DNA from: Marinomonas flavescens | Lineage (GTDB): Bacteria; Pseudomonadota; Gammaproteobacteria; Pseudomonadales; Marinomonadaceae | Assembly (NCBI RefSeq): GCF_004352835.1 | Contig: NZ_SJSB01000008.1 | Location: forward strand, 146,954-210,953 | DNA: 64,000 nt | Direction: 5' to 3' | Part shown: positions 35,014 to 44,655 of the stretch, piece after piece | How the letters are laid out: each line of letters begins with the position of its first letter | Position numbering within the stretch: position 1 is the stretch's first letter | Program-made: the position numbers and the translations under genes | The notes under the pieces: model-generated | Seen by the model: the letters and a program-made list of their open reading frames with translations, nothing else | Told to the model about the DNA's origin: nothing | Database searches by the model: none

Positions 35014-35985
35014 ATGCCTAGGTCAAGAAGTGATCAAATCAGCGTTGATGATACGCCTTATTATCATTGCATTTCGAGATGTGTCCGTAGGGCATTTCTA
35101 TGTGGTGAAGACGCATTAACAGGTAACAGTTATGAGCATAGGCGCGGTTGGATTGAGAGGCGATTGTTGTTCTTAGCAAGCGTATTTGCTATTGATGTTT
35201 GTTCTTATGCGGTGATGAGTAATCACCTCCATGTGGTGTTGCATATCAACCAAGGCAAAGTCAAAAGTTGGACAAGACTGGAGGTTTTGCAGCGTTGGCA
35301 CAAACTCCATAAGGGTACGATTTTCACTCAACAATACGTGAGAGGCGAGGTGCAACGAGACTTTGCTTTGAGTTTGGTTGAGGCGTCTGTTGATACCTTT
35401 CGGGATCGACTTATGGACATTAGTTGGTTTATGAGGGAGCTTAACGAGCCCATTGCACGGCAAGCAAATCTTGAAGACGCTTGCACAGGAAGGTTCTGGG
35501 AAGGACGGTTTAAATCTCAAGCTTTATTGGATGACGCGTCGTTGATTGCTTGTATGGCGTATGTGGACTTAAATCCTGTGCGATCGGGTACAAGTGATAG
35601 GCCCGAGCGTTCTGATTTCACAAGCGTTAAAAAACGTGTTCAAGCAGCCCAAGAAAACCAACAGCCAAAAGCTTTATTTCCTTTTGTCGGAAATCCAAGA
35701 AAAAAGATGCCTGCTGGTCTGCCATTTCTACTGCAAGACTATTTAGAGTTGATCGATATGACAGGGCGAATAATCCGAGAAGACAAAAAAGGTGTCATTG
35801 ACGCATCATTTTTGCCTATCCTACAGCGGCTCAATATATCTTCTGATAACTGGCTTTGTATCGCTACTCAATTTGGCGAAAAGACAGCGAGTATTGTAGG
35901 GAGTGAGCTTTCTATTGCGTATTACTGTGAATCGAACCGAAGGCAACGAAAGCCTAGGCAGTGTGGCACAAAGCTTCTTGCTTAA
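35014..35985 (+). CDS. Y1 (HUH) transposase-domain protein, RAYT-like
   Basis: This is a 323-residue protein of the REP-associated tyrosine transposase type. The HUH metal motif is in YAVMSNHLHVVLH and a characteristic MAYVDLNPVRSG segment follows; FWEGRFKSQALLD is also typical. It is about twice as long as Escherichia RayT, with a basic C-terminal region (SNRRQRKPRQCG). It nicks single-stranded DNA in related systems. No classical IS ends were found around it, so it appears domesticated or dependent on short repeats elsewhere. A LexA box lies directly upstream and a short repeat array 190 bases downstream. Confidence 0.8.
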   Translation: MPRSRSDQISVDDTPYYHCISRCVRRAFLCGEDALTGNSYEHRRGWIERRLLFLASVFAIDVCSYAVMSNHLHVVLHINQGKVKSWTRLEVLQRWHKLHKGTIFTQQYVRGEVQRDFALSLVEASVDTFRDRLMDISWFMRELNEPIARQANLEDACTGRFWEGRFKSQALLDDASLIACMAYVDLNPVRSGTSDRPERSDFTSVKKRVQAAQENQQPKALFPFVGNPRKKMPAGLPFLLQDYLELIDMTGRIIREDKKGVIDASFLPILQRLNISSDNWLCIATQFGEKTASIVGSELSIAYYCESNRRQRKPRQCGTKLLA

Positions 35986-36334
35986 AACCTAGATCTCAAC
36001 AATAAGAGACACTTTTTATTACTGGCAATCACGCTGGTGGTATTTGCTCGTGTTGGATTTGTTTTTCCTCTTTTTTACTTCCTGATTCATCAATCGTCGC
36101 GAGTTAACCTCGTTCTAACCCTCAATGACAATATCATTTTAGCCTTTGGTAATGAGAGTATAGCCGTGTATTGATGGCTGTCTTGATAAGTTAAAGTGGG
36201 TGTCTTGTTAGAAGACTTTGAGTGAGTGTCCCGATAGTGCTAAAAGTAAAGTGGGTGTCTTTATAGTGCTATTTTGCTTTGTGTTTTCTAGTCTATGGCA
36301 TAATGGGTTAATTATTATTGAGTTAGGTTGAAGT
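35986..36334 (+). other. Intergenic region with short repeats, no gene seen
   Basis: The 349 bases between the transposase-domain gene and the ferredoxin-domain gene hold no convincing reading frame. The first 190 bases are low-complexity and AT-rich. The last 160 hold four copies of a short motif (described separately). A weak promoter could precede the ferredoxin gene but no clear -35/-10 pair stands out. Confidence 0.6.
36175..36266 (+). repeat. Four-copy short repeat array downstream of RAYT gene
   Basis: Copies of the consensus TGGGTGTCTTGATAG begin at 36175, 36197, 36223 and 36252, spaced 22, 26 and 29 bases. Copies two and four are both preceded by TAAAG, and copies three and four are both followed by ATAGTGCTA. 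Between copies two and three GTCTT/AAGAC can form a small hairpin. The array lies 190 bases after a transposase that in other bacteria mobilises such short repeats. Confidence 0.65.
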
Positions 36335-37177
36335 ATGGGCTCGCGAACACTGTCTATTTGTTTGGATGGAAGGGTAATTGAGGTTGATGAAGGCGATAAT
36401 TTGCTGACGTCGCTACTTTCCCATGGAGCGGATGTTCGCTACGGCTGTCGTGCTGGTGTTTGTGGTGCATGTCGTTTGTACGATAGTGATCATGGGCATT
36501 CAATTTTATCGTGCCAAACATCCGTTGTTGCGGATTTATCGCTGTCGGTTCAGTTACCTTTTGTTTTTTCTACTTTTTCTCTGCTTCATACTGAAACATT
36601 AAGCGATGAGGCGGTGGCGTTAACTTTGTTGGGCCCTAGTGATGATTCTTTTGGTGATCGAGTTAATGTGGGTGTCTCAGTAGCGGGGGGCGAGGCGATT
36701 ATTGAGTGTATGGCGGTGAATGTGGCGGCTGATCCTTTGACTGTTGTGCTTCAAAAAGCCTTGTTGTCTGCGGATGCTTGGTCGTTTGTGCTGGCGTTAC
36801 GTACGGAAGATTCTCTTCAAGTGAGCAGCGCCTTAGGGGTGCGAAAAGGGCGTTTGTTGTATGAGTTAGGTCTTGACGATACGGCGCTGGTGGTGGTTTC
36901 GACGTTTGAAAATCAGGTGTTCGAGCCATATTGGCAGGCGGCGTTGTTGGATTTTTCTGCTCACTTTCTTGGTCAATATCATTTTGTACGTCATCAAACC
37001 GCAGAGATTTCTTTACAAGATCCTAGCTTGGGTGCGTTTTTTGAGCGCGCTCAGGCAGAGGTCGAGGGCGCGCCGTTGCATGTTATCTATCATGGTCAAA
37101 ATATATCAGAGCAGAGCTGGAGTCGAGTGCTTCGCCCTTTGAGAATACGTGTTAATCAGTTGCATTTTGTGCGCTAG
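36335..37177 (+). CDS. 2Fe-2S ferredoxin-domain protein with divergent reductase-like tail
   Basis: This 280-residue protein begins with a plant-type [2Fe-2S] ferredoxin domain. The cysteines are arranged C-x4-C-x2-C in YGCRAGVCGACRLYD, with the fourth in SILSCQT. The remaining 200 residues align in layout with an oxygenase-reductase, but the usual FAD motif (RxYS) and the NAD loop (GGxGxxP) are not visible. It may therefore transfer electrons without being a reductase. The start follows GGTTGAAGT. It stands alone between the repeat region and sbcD. Confidence 0.75.
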   Translation: MGSRTLSICLDGRVIEVDEGDNLLTSLLSHGADVRYGCRAGVCGACRLYDSDHGHSILSCQTSVVADLSLSVQLPFVFSTFSLLHTETLSDEAVALTLLGPSDDSFGDRVNVGVSVAGGEAIIECMAVNVAADPLTVVLQKALLSADAWSFVLALRTEDSLQVSSALGVRKGRLLYELGLDDTALVVVSTFENQVFEPYWQAALLDFSAHFLGQYHFVRHQTAEISLQDPSLGAFFERAQAEVEGAPLHVIYHGQNISEQSWSRVLRPLRIRVNQLHFVR

Positions 37178-37259
37178 TCTAGATACGTTAGTCTAGAAAG
37201 GACGCGTTTTTTGACTGTTTGAAATTATGTTTTTCTGGATTTATTGAAATAGGTTGTAC

Positions 37260-38549
37260 ATGAAAATTCTACATACGTCCGATTGGCACCTTGGCCAACA
37301 TTTTATGGGCAAGTCTCGTCGTGGCGAACATGAGGCTTTTATTGCTTGGTTGTTGGTTTTGATTAAACAAGAATCGATTGGGGCTGTCATCATTGCTGGT
37401 GATATTTTTGATACGGGTGCGCCACCCAGTTACGCTCGAGAGATGTACCACCAATTGGTGTTAGATTTGAAAGCACTAGATTGTCAGTTGGTAATTGTGG
37501 GTGGGAATCACGACTCAGTGAGCATGCTTAACGAGTCTAAAAGTTTGTTGTCATATTTAGGCACGCATGTGTTGGCGCAAGCGCAGCTTGATGATCTTGA
37601 ATCTCATGTCATTCCTTTGCTGAGCGCAACACAAGAAGTCTGTGCTTGGGTGTGCGCGGTGCCGTATTTACGGCCTAGAGATGTGATGCAAAGTGCGCAA
37701 GGGCAATCTGAACAAGATAAGAAGCTCGCGTTAATGACGCAGATTGGCAATTTCTACCAGTCGGTGTATGAGTTGGCAAAAGCGAAAAACGCAGCGTTAA
37801 TGTCACCGGTACCGATTATTGGTACTGGGCATTTAACCGCCATGGGCGGACAGGTTAGCGAGTCGGTTCGTGATTTGTATGTCGGCACCCTAGAAGCCTT
37901 GCCTACGTCTGTATTTCCTCGCTTTGATTATTTAGCTTTAGGGCATATTCATCGTGCTCAAGCGATCAGTAAAGATGGTAAGTTTCGCTATAGTGGTTCT
38001 CCCATTCCGCTGAGCTTTGATGAGCTCGGTCGAGATAAAACGGTTGTGGTGATTGATACTCTTTTATTATTGGAAAATGAATCAGTAGAACAAAGACCTG
38101 AGCTCGATCTATTTGATACAAAGGCTGAAGCAATCGAATTGCGTAAAGTACCAAGCTTCCAGCCGATGTTGAGTTTAAAAGGTAATTTGAAAGCGTTGTT
38201 AACAAAAATATCTGAATTACCTCTGTCGGATAAAACGCTTTGGTTAGAAGTGACTGTCATTGCGGACGAATATTTAAGCGATATTCATAAGCGTTTGCTA
38301 GATGCCATCAAGGATTCACCCATTGAATTGCTTCGTGTGATGCGCAAAAGCGCCGTTGAGAAAAAGAATGAGATATTTGAAAGTCGCAAAACCTTGTCTG
38401 AATTGACGGTGAGTGATGTGTTTGAAAAAAACTTACAGTCGAATGATGAGATAGAAACAGAAGAAGCTAAGATTTTGACCGATTTATTTAACCATTGTTT
38501 GGAAGACATGGAAGCCTATCAGCGTAATGGTGAAGGAGAGCCGTCATGA
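37260..38549 (+). CDS. sbcD: Exonuclease subunit SbcD
   Basis: SbcD (Mre11 homologue) is the nuclease of the SbcCD complex that opens DNA hairpins and processes double-strand ends. The 429 residues contain the phosphoesterase motifs: TSDWHLGQHF, GDIFDTGAPPS, GGNHDSV, and GHIHRAQ with the metal histidines. ATG 37260 is preferred over TTG 37254. The stop overlaps sbcC by 4 bases (ATGA), so the complex is made in balance. Confidence 0.95.
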   Translation: MKILHTSDWHLGQHFMGKSRRGEHEAFIAWLLVLIKQESIGAVIIAGDIFDTGAPPSYAREMYHQLVLDLKALDCQLVIVGGNHDSVSMLNESKSLLSYLGTHVLAQAQLDDLESHVIPLLSATQEVCAWVCAVPYLRPRDVMQSAQGQSEQDKKLALMTQIGNFYQSVYELAKAKNAALMSPVPIIGTGHLTAMGGQVSESVRDLYVGTLEALPTSVFPRFDYLALGHIHRAQAISKDGKFRYSGSPIPLSFDELGRDKTVVVIDTLLLLENESVEQRPELDLFDTKAEAIELRKVPSFQPMLSLKGNLKALLTKISELPLSDKTLWLEVTVIADEYLSDIHKRLLDAIKDSPIELLRVMRKSAVEKKNEIFESRKTLSELTVSDVFEKNLQSNDEIETEEAKILTDLFNHCLEDMEAYQRNGEGEPS

Positions 38550-41500
38550 AAATTTGTAAGCTTCGACTTAAAAACTTGAACTCGCTCAAAGGCGAGTGGG
38601 AAATCGATTTTACCAAGGCGCCATTTGATGATGCGGGTGTGTTTGCCATTGTCGGTCCGACTGGGGCGGGTAAATCAACCTTGCTGGATGCCATCTGTTT
38701 GGCTTTGTATCATGAAACACCACGTTTAAAAGTCTCTCCGACGCAGAATGAATTAATGACACGTCATACCTCAGATTGTATGGCAGAAGTTGAGTTTGAA
38801 ATAAAAGGTAAAGGCTATCGTGCGTTTTGGAGCCAGCGACGAGCGCGCGGTGTGAGTGATGGCAAGCTTCAACCGATACATTGCGAATTAAGTGAGCGCG
38901 ATGGCACTATTATAACCACTAAAATCAATGAGAAGATCACTAAAATCGCTGAGTTAACGGGGTTGGACTTCGGGCGTTTCACTAAGTCTATGTTGTTGGC
39001 ACAAGGTGGTTTTTCTGCATTTTTGAATGCCTCTGCAAATGATCGAGCGGAATTGCTCGAGGAGTTAACTGGTACTGAAATATACGGGCAAGTATCTCAG
39101 TGGGTATTTGAGAAGCACAAAGCGGAACGCCAGAAAATCACTCAATTAGAAGCGGTAAACGCACAACGTCAGCTTTTATCAGATGATGAGTTGAATGCTT
39201 TTATTGATCAAGAAAAAGAGTTTGATGGTCAAGAATCTCAGTTGATCCAAATCTTGAAGCAGCAGAAAAAAACCTTACTTTGGCGACAAACAGAAACAGC
39301 ATTGGCGACACGGTTGGCATTAAGTCAGCAACAGAATACGGCTGCACTATTGGCATTAGAGGCTTTCAAGCCTCAACAAAGTCTTTTGGAAAAAGCGGAA
39401 GAGGCGAATCGTTTAAAGCCCCAATATCATGCTTTAACAGACATACAAGGTCGTGAGAAAAATGCGCAAGCCGAGTGGCTTGAAATATCGGCACGACAAA
39501 CAGAGCAAGACACGCAATTTAACGTGTTGGAGCAAAAGGTTGGTGATGCCAAGCAATTATTTGATGCGCAATCACTCGCTTGGGAAGCGCTCAATAATGA
39601 GATAACAACGACGATTCAGCCGTTGCTGTCTCGTCGAGATAATGTAAGCGAGCAGCTAAACACGGTAAAAGAGCGACAGATTAAGGCGGAGCAGAAGCAT
39701 CAGGCGATACTTCAAGAGCGTGATTCTCAATCATCAAGTTTGGTGCAAAATCAACAAGCGTATGAGGCAAGCAAGCAAAGCTTAGCGGAATGGCAAGCTC
39801 CTGAATCTATTGAAGCGCAAGTATCGAATTGGCTGCATCAGAACAATACATGTCAAAACCAAACTCAAAGATTAATGAATTTGGCGCCTGAAATAACGAC
39901 AGCGCAGGCGCAGTTAGACAGAGCATTGGCAAATTTTAAAAACCATAAAAATCAGGTTTCACAACAGAAAAATCATCTTGATTTCGTTATCGAACAGGCG
40001 AGGTCCATTGCAGCGGACTGTCTGACGCTCTCATCTGGTCGCGAATGGGATGATTGGCAAACGCATGTCCGAAGGCTGGAAAATAAACAGCAAAAATCTA
40101 CGGATCTTGTGAGTCGTTACGAAAGTTATAGTAATAAACTGGCGCAATTAGCACCGCTTGATGCTTCGATTATCTCACTGAAAGATAAGTTTGAAACTAA
40201 AGAAAATGAAATAGCCTTGGCTCGTCAGGCTTATCCTGAGAAAAACGCACATTACAAAGATTTGGCAAGCTTAGTAGAAGCAGAGCGTCATATTGTGGCC
40301 TTGAATGAGATGAGAGAAGCATTGGGTGACGATGATCATTGCCCTTTGTGTGGCTCGGGTCACCATGACCTTGAACATGCTTTGCACCAAGACGTAAATT
40401 TTGACAATCAAGCCCGATTGGAGCAATTAAAATCTGAGTTAGAAAGCTTGGTGCGAATCGGTCAAGAGTTAAAGTCAGAGCAAGGTATTGTAGAGAACGA
40501 ATTGAAAAACCGCCAAGCGCAGCGAGGTTCTTTGGCGCAAGAGCTGACGGAATCTGAGTCGCAACTTTTGGCGTTATTAAATCTTCTTATTGAAATGACG
40601 CCATTAAGCGATTTTGATCTTGTGCAAATGAACTCGGCGGTTAATCAAGTTCAAGAGGAGTGGCGTGAGGTAAGTGAGTTGAATGCCCAGCTGGTGGAAA
40701 AGCATCAGCAACGCCTTGCGTTGGACGTTGAAGTCAATAATGCCAGTGCACAACTCCAAGCAATGTCATTGCAGTTGCAAGAGAAAGAATCCGAAGGCCA
40801 CTTATTGCGTGAGCGACTTGATACCAAGGTGGCAGAGCAGAAGAATTTGATCGCAGAGACGGATGCTATGCGAACGTCTTTAATGGCTTCGATGGTCTCA
40901 TCAGGTGTGCCAAAAATGTATTTGGTTGAACCTTTAGCAGACTCTTTGCAGGCGTTGCAAGGGTCCTTAACGGCTTGGCGCGATGCGAAGAAAAACTACG
41001 ATGTACAGCACCAGCAAATTGAGCGTTTAACGTTTGAAATCACATCGTTAGATGAGCGAGTCAAAGAAAACTTGGTTGAGGTGGAAGCCGCACGAAGCCA
41101 ATCTAATGCACTGCAAGTATCGCTGAGTGAGATAGAAGAGAGCTTAAAGCAAGTATTAGGTGATCAAACCTTAGCGGCCTTTAGGGCGCAAGCGCATCAA
41201 TCATTGGAATCGGCTCGGGCTGAATTAGAGACCTTATCAAAAGCACGAGAGGTGGCTCAAACGGCATTAACAGCGACCACAACTTCTCAAAAAGAGGCAG
41301 AGAAAGTGATCAGCGCGTTGAAAGACGAATTCGATAAGGCGCAATCTATTTGGTTGAACACCTTAAATGAAAAAGGCTTTGACGTAGAAGGTTCTCAAAT
41401 AGAAGAGGTGTGGAAAGCCGCGTGCTTGCCTGATGCTGATGTCGCTCAGTTGCAGCATACCTTGGTTGAATTGAAAGACGCCAATACTCGGCAATCCGCT

Positions 41501-42259
41501 TTATTGAAGCAAGCGAAAACCGCCTATGATGAGCATGTTGAGAAGCAAGAGGCGGGTCTGAATGTGAGCGATGATATTTCTCTTGAGGCCTTGTTAGCAC
41601 AGGTTGAGCAGCTTGAAAGCGAGCACGCTATATTGAATCGAAAGCGAGGCGAAGTGGCTCAAAAAATTAAAGAAGAGCATCGGCGTCGTGCGCAAGCAGA
41701 GTCTTCCGTAAAAGAATTAGAAGCGCTACGGGACAATTTAATTCATTTGGATCGTTTGAATCATTTAATTGGTTCTGCAGATGGAGCGAAATTCCGTCGT
41801 TTCGCTCAAGGCTTAACCTTGGATCATTTGGTGTATTTGTCGAATCAACATTTGTCTATTCTCCATAAACGTTATCAGTTAGAGCGTAAGTCCGATGAAG
41901 CCTTGGCATTATCGGTTGTGGATACATGGCAAGCGAATGCCTCGCGAGATACCAAAACCTTGTCTGGTGGTGAATCTTTCTTGGTGAGTTTGGCGCTGGC
42001 GCTGGCGCTATCGGATTTGGTATCTCATAAAACTAGCATTGATTCGCTGTTTTTAGACGAAGGCTTTGGCACCTTAGACAACGACACTTTAGAGTCCGCT
42101 TTAGATGCATTGGACAATTTACAATCCTCTGGCAAAACCATTGGTATTATCAGTCATATACAGGCTTTAAAAGAGCGTATACCGGTACAAATTCGATTAA
42201 CAAAGCAAGGCGGGCTGGGTGTTAGCCGGCTTTCGCCTGACTTTGCTGTGAAAAGTTAG
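38546..42259 (+). CDS. sbcC: Exonuclease subunit SbcC
   Basis: SbcC (Rad50 homologue) is the ATPase arm of SbcCD. The 1237 residues have Walker A GPTGAGKST at residues 37-45, two long glutamine-rich coiled coils, the zinc hook CPLC at C599-C602, the signature LSGGES near residue 1139 and Walker B LFLDEGFGTLD. It is longer than Escherichia SbcC (1048), the extra length being in the coiled coils. It is the second gene of the sbcDC unit and overlaps sbcD. Confidence 0.95.
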   Translation: MKICKLRLKNLNSLKGEWEIDFTKAPFDDAGVFAIVGPTGAGKSTLLDAICLALYHETPRLKVSPTQNELMTRHTSDCMAEVEFEIKGKGYRAFWSQRRARGVSDGKLQPIHCELSERDGTIITTKINEKITKIAELTGLDFGRFTKSMLLAQGGFSAFLNASANDRAELLEELTGTEIYGQVSQWVFEKHKAERQKITQLEAVNAQRQLLSDDELNAFIDQEKEFDGQESQLIQILKQQKKTLLWRQTETALATRLALSQQQNTAALLALEAFKPQQSLLEKAEEANRLKPQYHALTDIQGREKNAQAEWLEISARQTEQDTQFNVLEQKVGDAKQLFDAQSLAWEALNNEITTTIQPLLSRRDNVSEQLNTVKERQIKAEQKHQAILQERDSQSSSLVQNQQAYEASKQSLAEWQAPESIEAQVSNWLHQNNTCQNQTQRLMNLAPEITTAQAQLDRALANFKNHKNQVSQQKNHLDFVIEQARSIAADCLTLSSGREWDDWQTHVRRLENKQQKSTDLVSRYESYSNKLAQLAPLDASIISLKDKFETKENEIALARQAYPEKNAHYKDLASLVEAERHIVALNEMREALGDDDHCPLCGSGHHDLEHALHQDVNFDNQARLEQLKSELESLVRIGQELKSEQGIVENELKNRQAQRGSLAQELTESESQLLALLNLLIEMTPLSDFDLVQMNSAVNQVQEEWREVSELNAQLVEKHQQRLALDVEVNNASAQLQAMSLQLQEKESEGHLLRERLDTKVAEQKNLIAETDAMRTSLMASMVSSGVPKMYLVEPLADSLQALQGSLTAWRDAKKNYDVQHQQIERLTFEITSLDERVKENLVEVEAARSQSNALQVSLSEIEESLKQVLGDQTLAAFRAQAHQSLESARAELETLSKAREVAQTALTATTTSQKEAEKVISALKDEFDKAQSIWLNTLNEKGFDVEGSQIEEVWKAACLPDADVAQLQHTLVELKDANTRQSALLKQAKTAYDEHVEKQEAGLNVSDDISLEALLAQVEQLESEHAILNRKRGEVAQKIKEEHRRRAQAESSVKELEALRDNLIHLDRLNHLIGSADGAKFRRFAQGLTLDHLVYLSNQHLSILHKRYQLERKSDEALALSVVDTWQANASRDTKTLSGGESFLVSLALALALSDLVSHKTSIDSLFLDEGFGTLDNDTLESALDALDNLQSSGKTIGIISHIQALKERIPVQIRLTKQGGLGVSRLSPDFAVKS

Positions 42260-42570
42260 AGCGCTAGAAAGTAGATATTTCTGAGGGGATAAAGTTTTCC
42301 CCAGAAATAGGGGAACAACCTTGTAAATAAACCGTAAAACATTATATTAATCATGAGGTTATTAAACTGGTTGTTATTGTACACGGTGAGATTTATAGGG
42401 CACTATATGAATGTATCAATTAAAGTTCAAATTTGATGTAAAGACTTTGGTTACATGCCTTTCTTTAATCAGCAACCTTGATAGAATATGTGTTTTTAGG
42501 CTCTATTAAGAGTAATAAGGTACGCCCATTACCAATTGAGGGTCTAGGGTACAACAAAAGGATAGTTTGC
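42260..42570 (+). other. Intergenic region between sbcC and minC
   Basis: These 311 bases hold no credible gene. TTCCCC (42297-42302) and GGGGAA (42310-42315) form a hairpin that may end the sbcDC message. A possible promoter for min genes is TTGTTA (42371), a 17-base spacer and TATAGG (42394-42399), leaving a leader of about 165 bases. Several in-frame codons upstream of the chosen minC start are not supported by a ribosome site. Confidence 0.5.
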
Positions 42571-43296
42571 ATGACAGACTTAGGCTTCCAGTTAAAAGGA
42601 AGTGTAGTAACGACGGTATTACTTGAAATTCAAACGCTTTCTCTTGAAAGCATTCTTTCTCAGTTAAAAGAGAAAATTGATCAAGTGCCGCACTTTTTTA
42701 ATCAAGCACCTATTATTGTTGATCTATCAAAGATAAAAGAAGACGTTCCTCTTGCCTCGTTTGAGTCATTAGTTAACTCGCTTAATCATTTGGGACTTTG
42801 TGTTATAGGCTGGCGTTGTAATCAAGACGATAAGCCAACTTGGTATGCTGACGTGGTAACTCCATTGTTACCAGCGAGTAAAACGCGATCTATTAATGTT
42901 CCTGAGCCAGTTACTACCTCGGTAAGTCCTGACGTGGTAGTGAAGACGGTAGTTGAAGAGCGCTTAGTGCCTCAGTCAACCAAGGTAATTACTAAACCTA
43001 TTCGCTCAGGGCAGCAGGTATACGCTGAAGGCGATCTGATTATTTTAACCCAGGTGAGTGCCGGTGCTGAGGTATTAGCAGACGGTAATATACACGTTTA
43101 TGGTGCACTTCGTGGGCGAGCGTTAGCAGGTGTTAAGGGCGATGTAGAAGCTCGAATCTTTTGTAAAAGCATGGAAGCAGAACTGGTTTCTATTGCTGGT
43201 AATTTTATGCTGACTGATGCATTGCAAAAAATTATTTGGAAAGAAGCGGCACAAGTGTTATTGGTTGACGATAGTTTAGAAATCATACCGCTTTAG
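42571..43296 (+). CDS. minC: Septum site-determining protein MinC
   Basis: MinC inhibits FtsZ ring formation away from midcell. The 241 residues comprise the N-terminal FtsZ-inhibiting domain (about 1-105), a linker rich in valine and proline, and the C-terminal beta-helix domain (SAGAEVLADGNIHVYGALRGRALAG) that binds MinD. ATG 42571 is chosen as MTDLGFQLKGS is family-like and AAAGGA lies 8 bases upstream; the frame continues open to 42478. It leads the min operon. Confidence 0.93.
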   Translation: MTDLGFQLKGSVVTTVLLEIQTLSLESILSQLKEKIDQVPHFFNQAPIIVDLSKIKEDVPLASFESLVNSLNHLGLCVIGWRCNQDDKPTWYADVVTPLLPASKTRSINVPEPVTTSVSPDVVVKTVVEERLVPQSTKVITKPIRSGQQVYAEGDLIILTQVSAGAEVLADGNIHVYGALRGRALAGVKGDVEARIFCKSMEAELVSIAGNFMLTDALQKIIWKEAAQVLLVDDSLEIIPL

Positions 43297-43362
43297 ACGT
43301 TTAAATTTTATTAGTTATATTTATGGATCGGCTTCTTGAAGAGGCCATCGGGGGATACAGCA

Positions 43363-44172
43363 TTGGCAAAGATCATAGTGGTCACCTCAGGCAAGGGTGG
43401 TGTTGGTAAGACGACATCCAGTGCAGCAATAGGAACGGGGATTGCGTTAAAAGGATTTAAAACAGTAATTATCGATTTTGATGTGGGTTTGCGTAATCTA
43501 GATTTAATTATGGGTTGTGAGCGTCGTGTTGTTTATGACTTTGTTAATGTGATTAATAAAGAAGCGACTCTGACTCAGGCATTGATTAAAGACAAACGAA
43601 CAAAAGATTTATTTATTCTTCCTGCCTCGCAAACAAGAGATAAAGATGCTCTCACACAAGAGGGTGTTCAAGGTGTCTTGGAAGAACTTGCTAAAGACTT
43701 TGATTATATTATCTGTGATTCGCCAGCGGGTATTGAGAAAGGCGCGCAAATGGCGTTGTATTTTGCTGATGCGGCGATTGTTGTAACCAACCCTGAAGTG
43801 TCTTCGGTTCGTGACTCGGATCGTATTTTGGGGATTTTACAAAGTAAATCGCGCCGTGCAGAAGAAGGCAAAGAGCCAATCGAAGAGCACTTGCTGCTAA
43901 CGCGCTATCATCCTGAGCGTGTCGCTTTGGGCGAAATGCTGAGCGTGTCTGATGTTGAAGATATTTTGGCGATCCCATTGTTGGGTGTTATTCCTGAATC
44001 TGAAGCGGTTCTTAAAGCGTCAAACCAAGGTACGCCAGTTATTTTGGATACAGAGTCAGCCGCAGGCCTAGCCTATATGGATGCGGTGGATCGATTGATG
44101 GGTGAAGAGCGACCTTTGCGTTTTCTGGATGTCCAGAAAAAGGGATTTTTTAAACGACTGTTAGGAGGTTAG
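43363..44172 (+). CDS. minD: Septum site-determining ATPase MinD
   Basis: MinD is the membrane-binding ATPase that positions MinC and oscillates with MinE. Using TTG 43363 it has 269 residues, matching Escherichia (270), with a ribosome site GGGGGA 7 bases ahead. The deviant Walker A is GKGGVGKT (residues 10-17). The C-terminal amphipathic membrane helix is [11 protein letters not shown]. It follows minC by 66 bases and precedes minE by one base. Confidence 0.96.
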   Translation: MAKIIVVTSGKGGVGKTTSSAAIGTGIALKGFKTVIIDFDVGLRNLDLIMGCERRVVYDFVNVINKEATLTQALIKDKRTKDLFILPASQTRDKDALTQEGVQGVLEELAKDFDYIICDSPAGIEKGAQMALYFADAAIVVTNPEVSSVRDSDRILGILQSKSRRAEEGKEPIEEHLLLTRYHPERVALGEMLSVSDVEDILAIPLLGVIPESEAVLKASNQGTPVILDTESAAGLAYMDAVDRLMGEERPLRFLDVQKKGFFKRLLGG

Positions 44173-44173
44173 T

Positions 44174-44428
44174 GTGGGGATTTTTGATTATTTTAAGAGC
44201 AAAAGTGAGCCAAGTTCCGCGTCGGTTGCAAAGGATCGCTTACAAATTATTGTTGCGCACGAACGCAGTAAGCGCAAGCAACCAGACTACTTGCCTCAAA
44301 TGCAGCAAGAAATCATTGATGTGATTAGAAAGTATGTGAAAGTGGGCAGTGAAGATGTTCAAATTCAACTTGAAAACATCGAAGACTGTTCCATTCTTGA
44401 GGTAAACGTCACACTGCCTGATAATTAG
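44174..44428 (+). CDS. minE: Cell division topological specificity factor MinE
   Basis: MinE stimulates MinD ATPase and drives pole-to-pole oscillation. The 84 residues are typical. The N-terminal helix IFDYFKSK is the membrane-targeting part, and [25 protein letters not shown] is the MinD-binding motif. The start is GTG 44174 with AGGAGG 5 bases upstream. It ends the minCDE operon; no clear terminator follows in the 227-base gap to tas. Confidence 0.95.
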   Translation: MGIFDYFKSKSEPSSASVAKDRLQIIVAHERSKRKQPDYLPQMQQEIIDVIRKYVKVGSEDVQIQLENIEDCSILEVNVTLPDN

Positions 44429-44655
44429 GTTGTCGGTACTGTCTTGACAGGGTATGCAGTGCGAGTGCTGATGCCTTGTTGGGGTTACCTTCCTCTTTCT
44501 GCTAGCTGAATCCCTCTTGGCTATGTTTGTTTTTATGCATCCTTATTGTTTTCATTGATAAAACTAGCCTGATAGTTCTTTTTTTATTACATTAATAATC
44601 ACTATTTTTCGCGGTGCTTTTGTTTGCGCTGTATTGAATCTTAAAGGAATAAATA

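Noticed and set aside
37175..37197. Direct repeat TAGTCTAGA, tacgt, TAGTCTAGA before sbcD
   Set aside because: Only two copies in a short gap, no link to a mobile element or regulator; probably chance.
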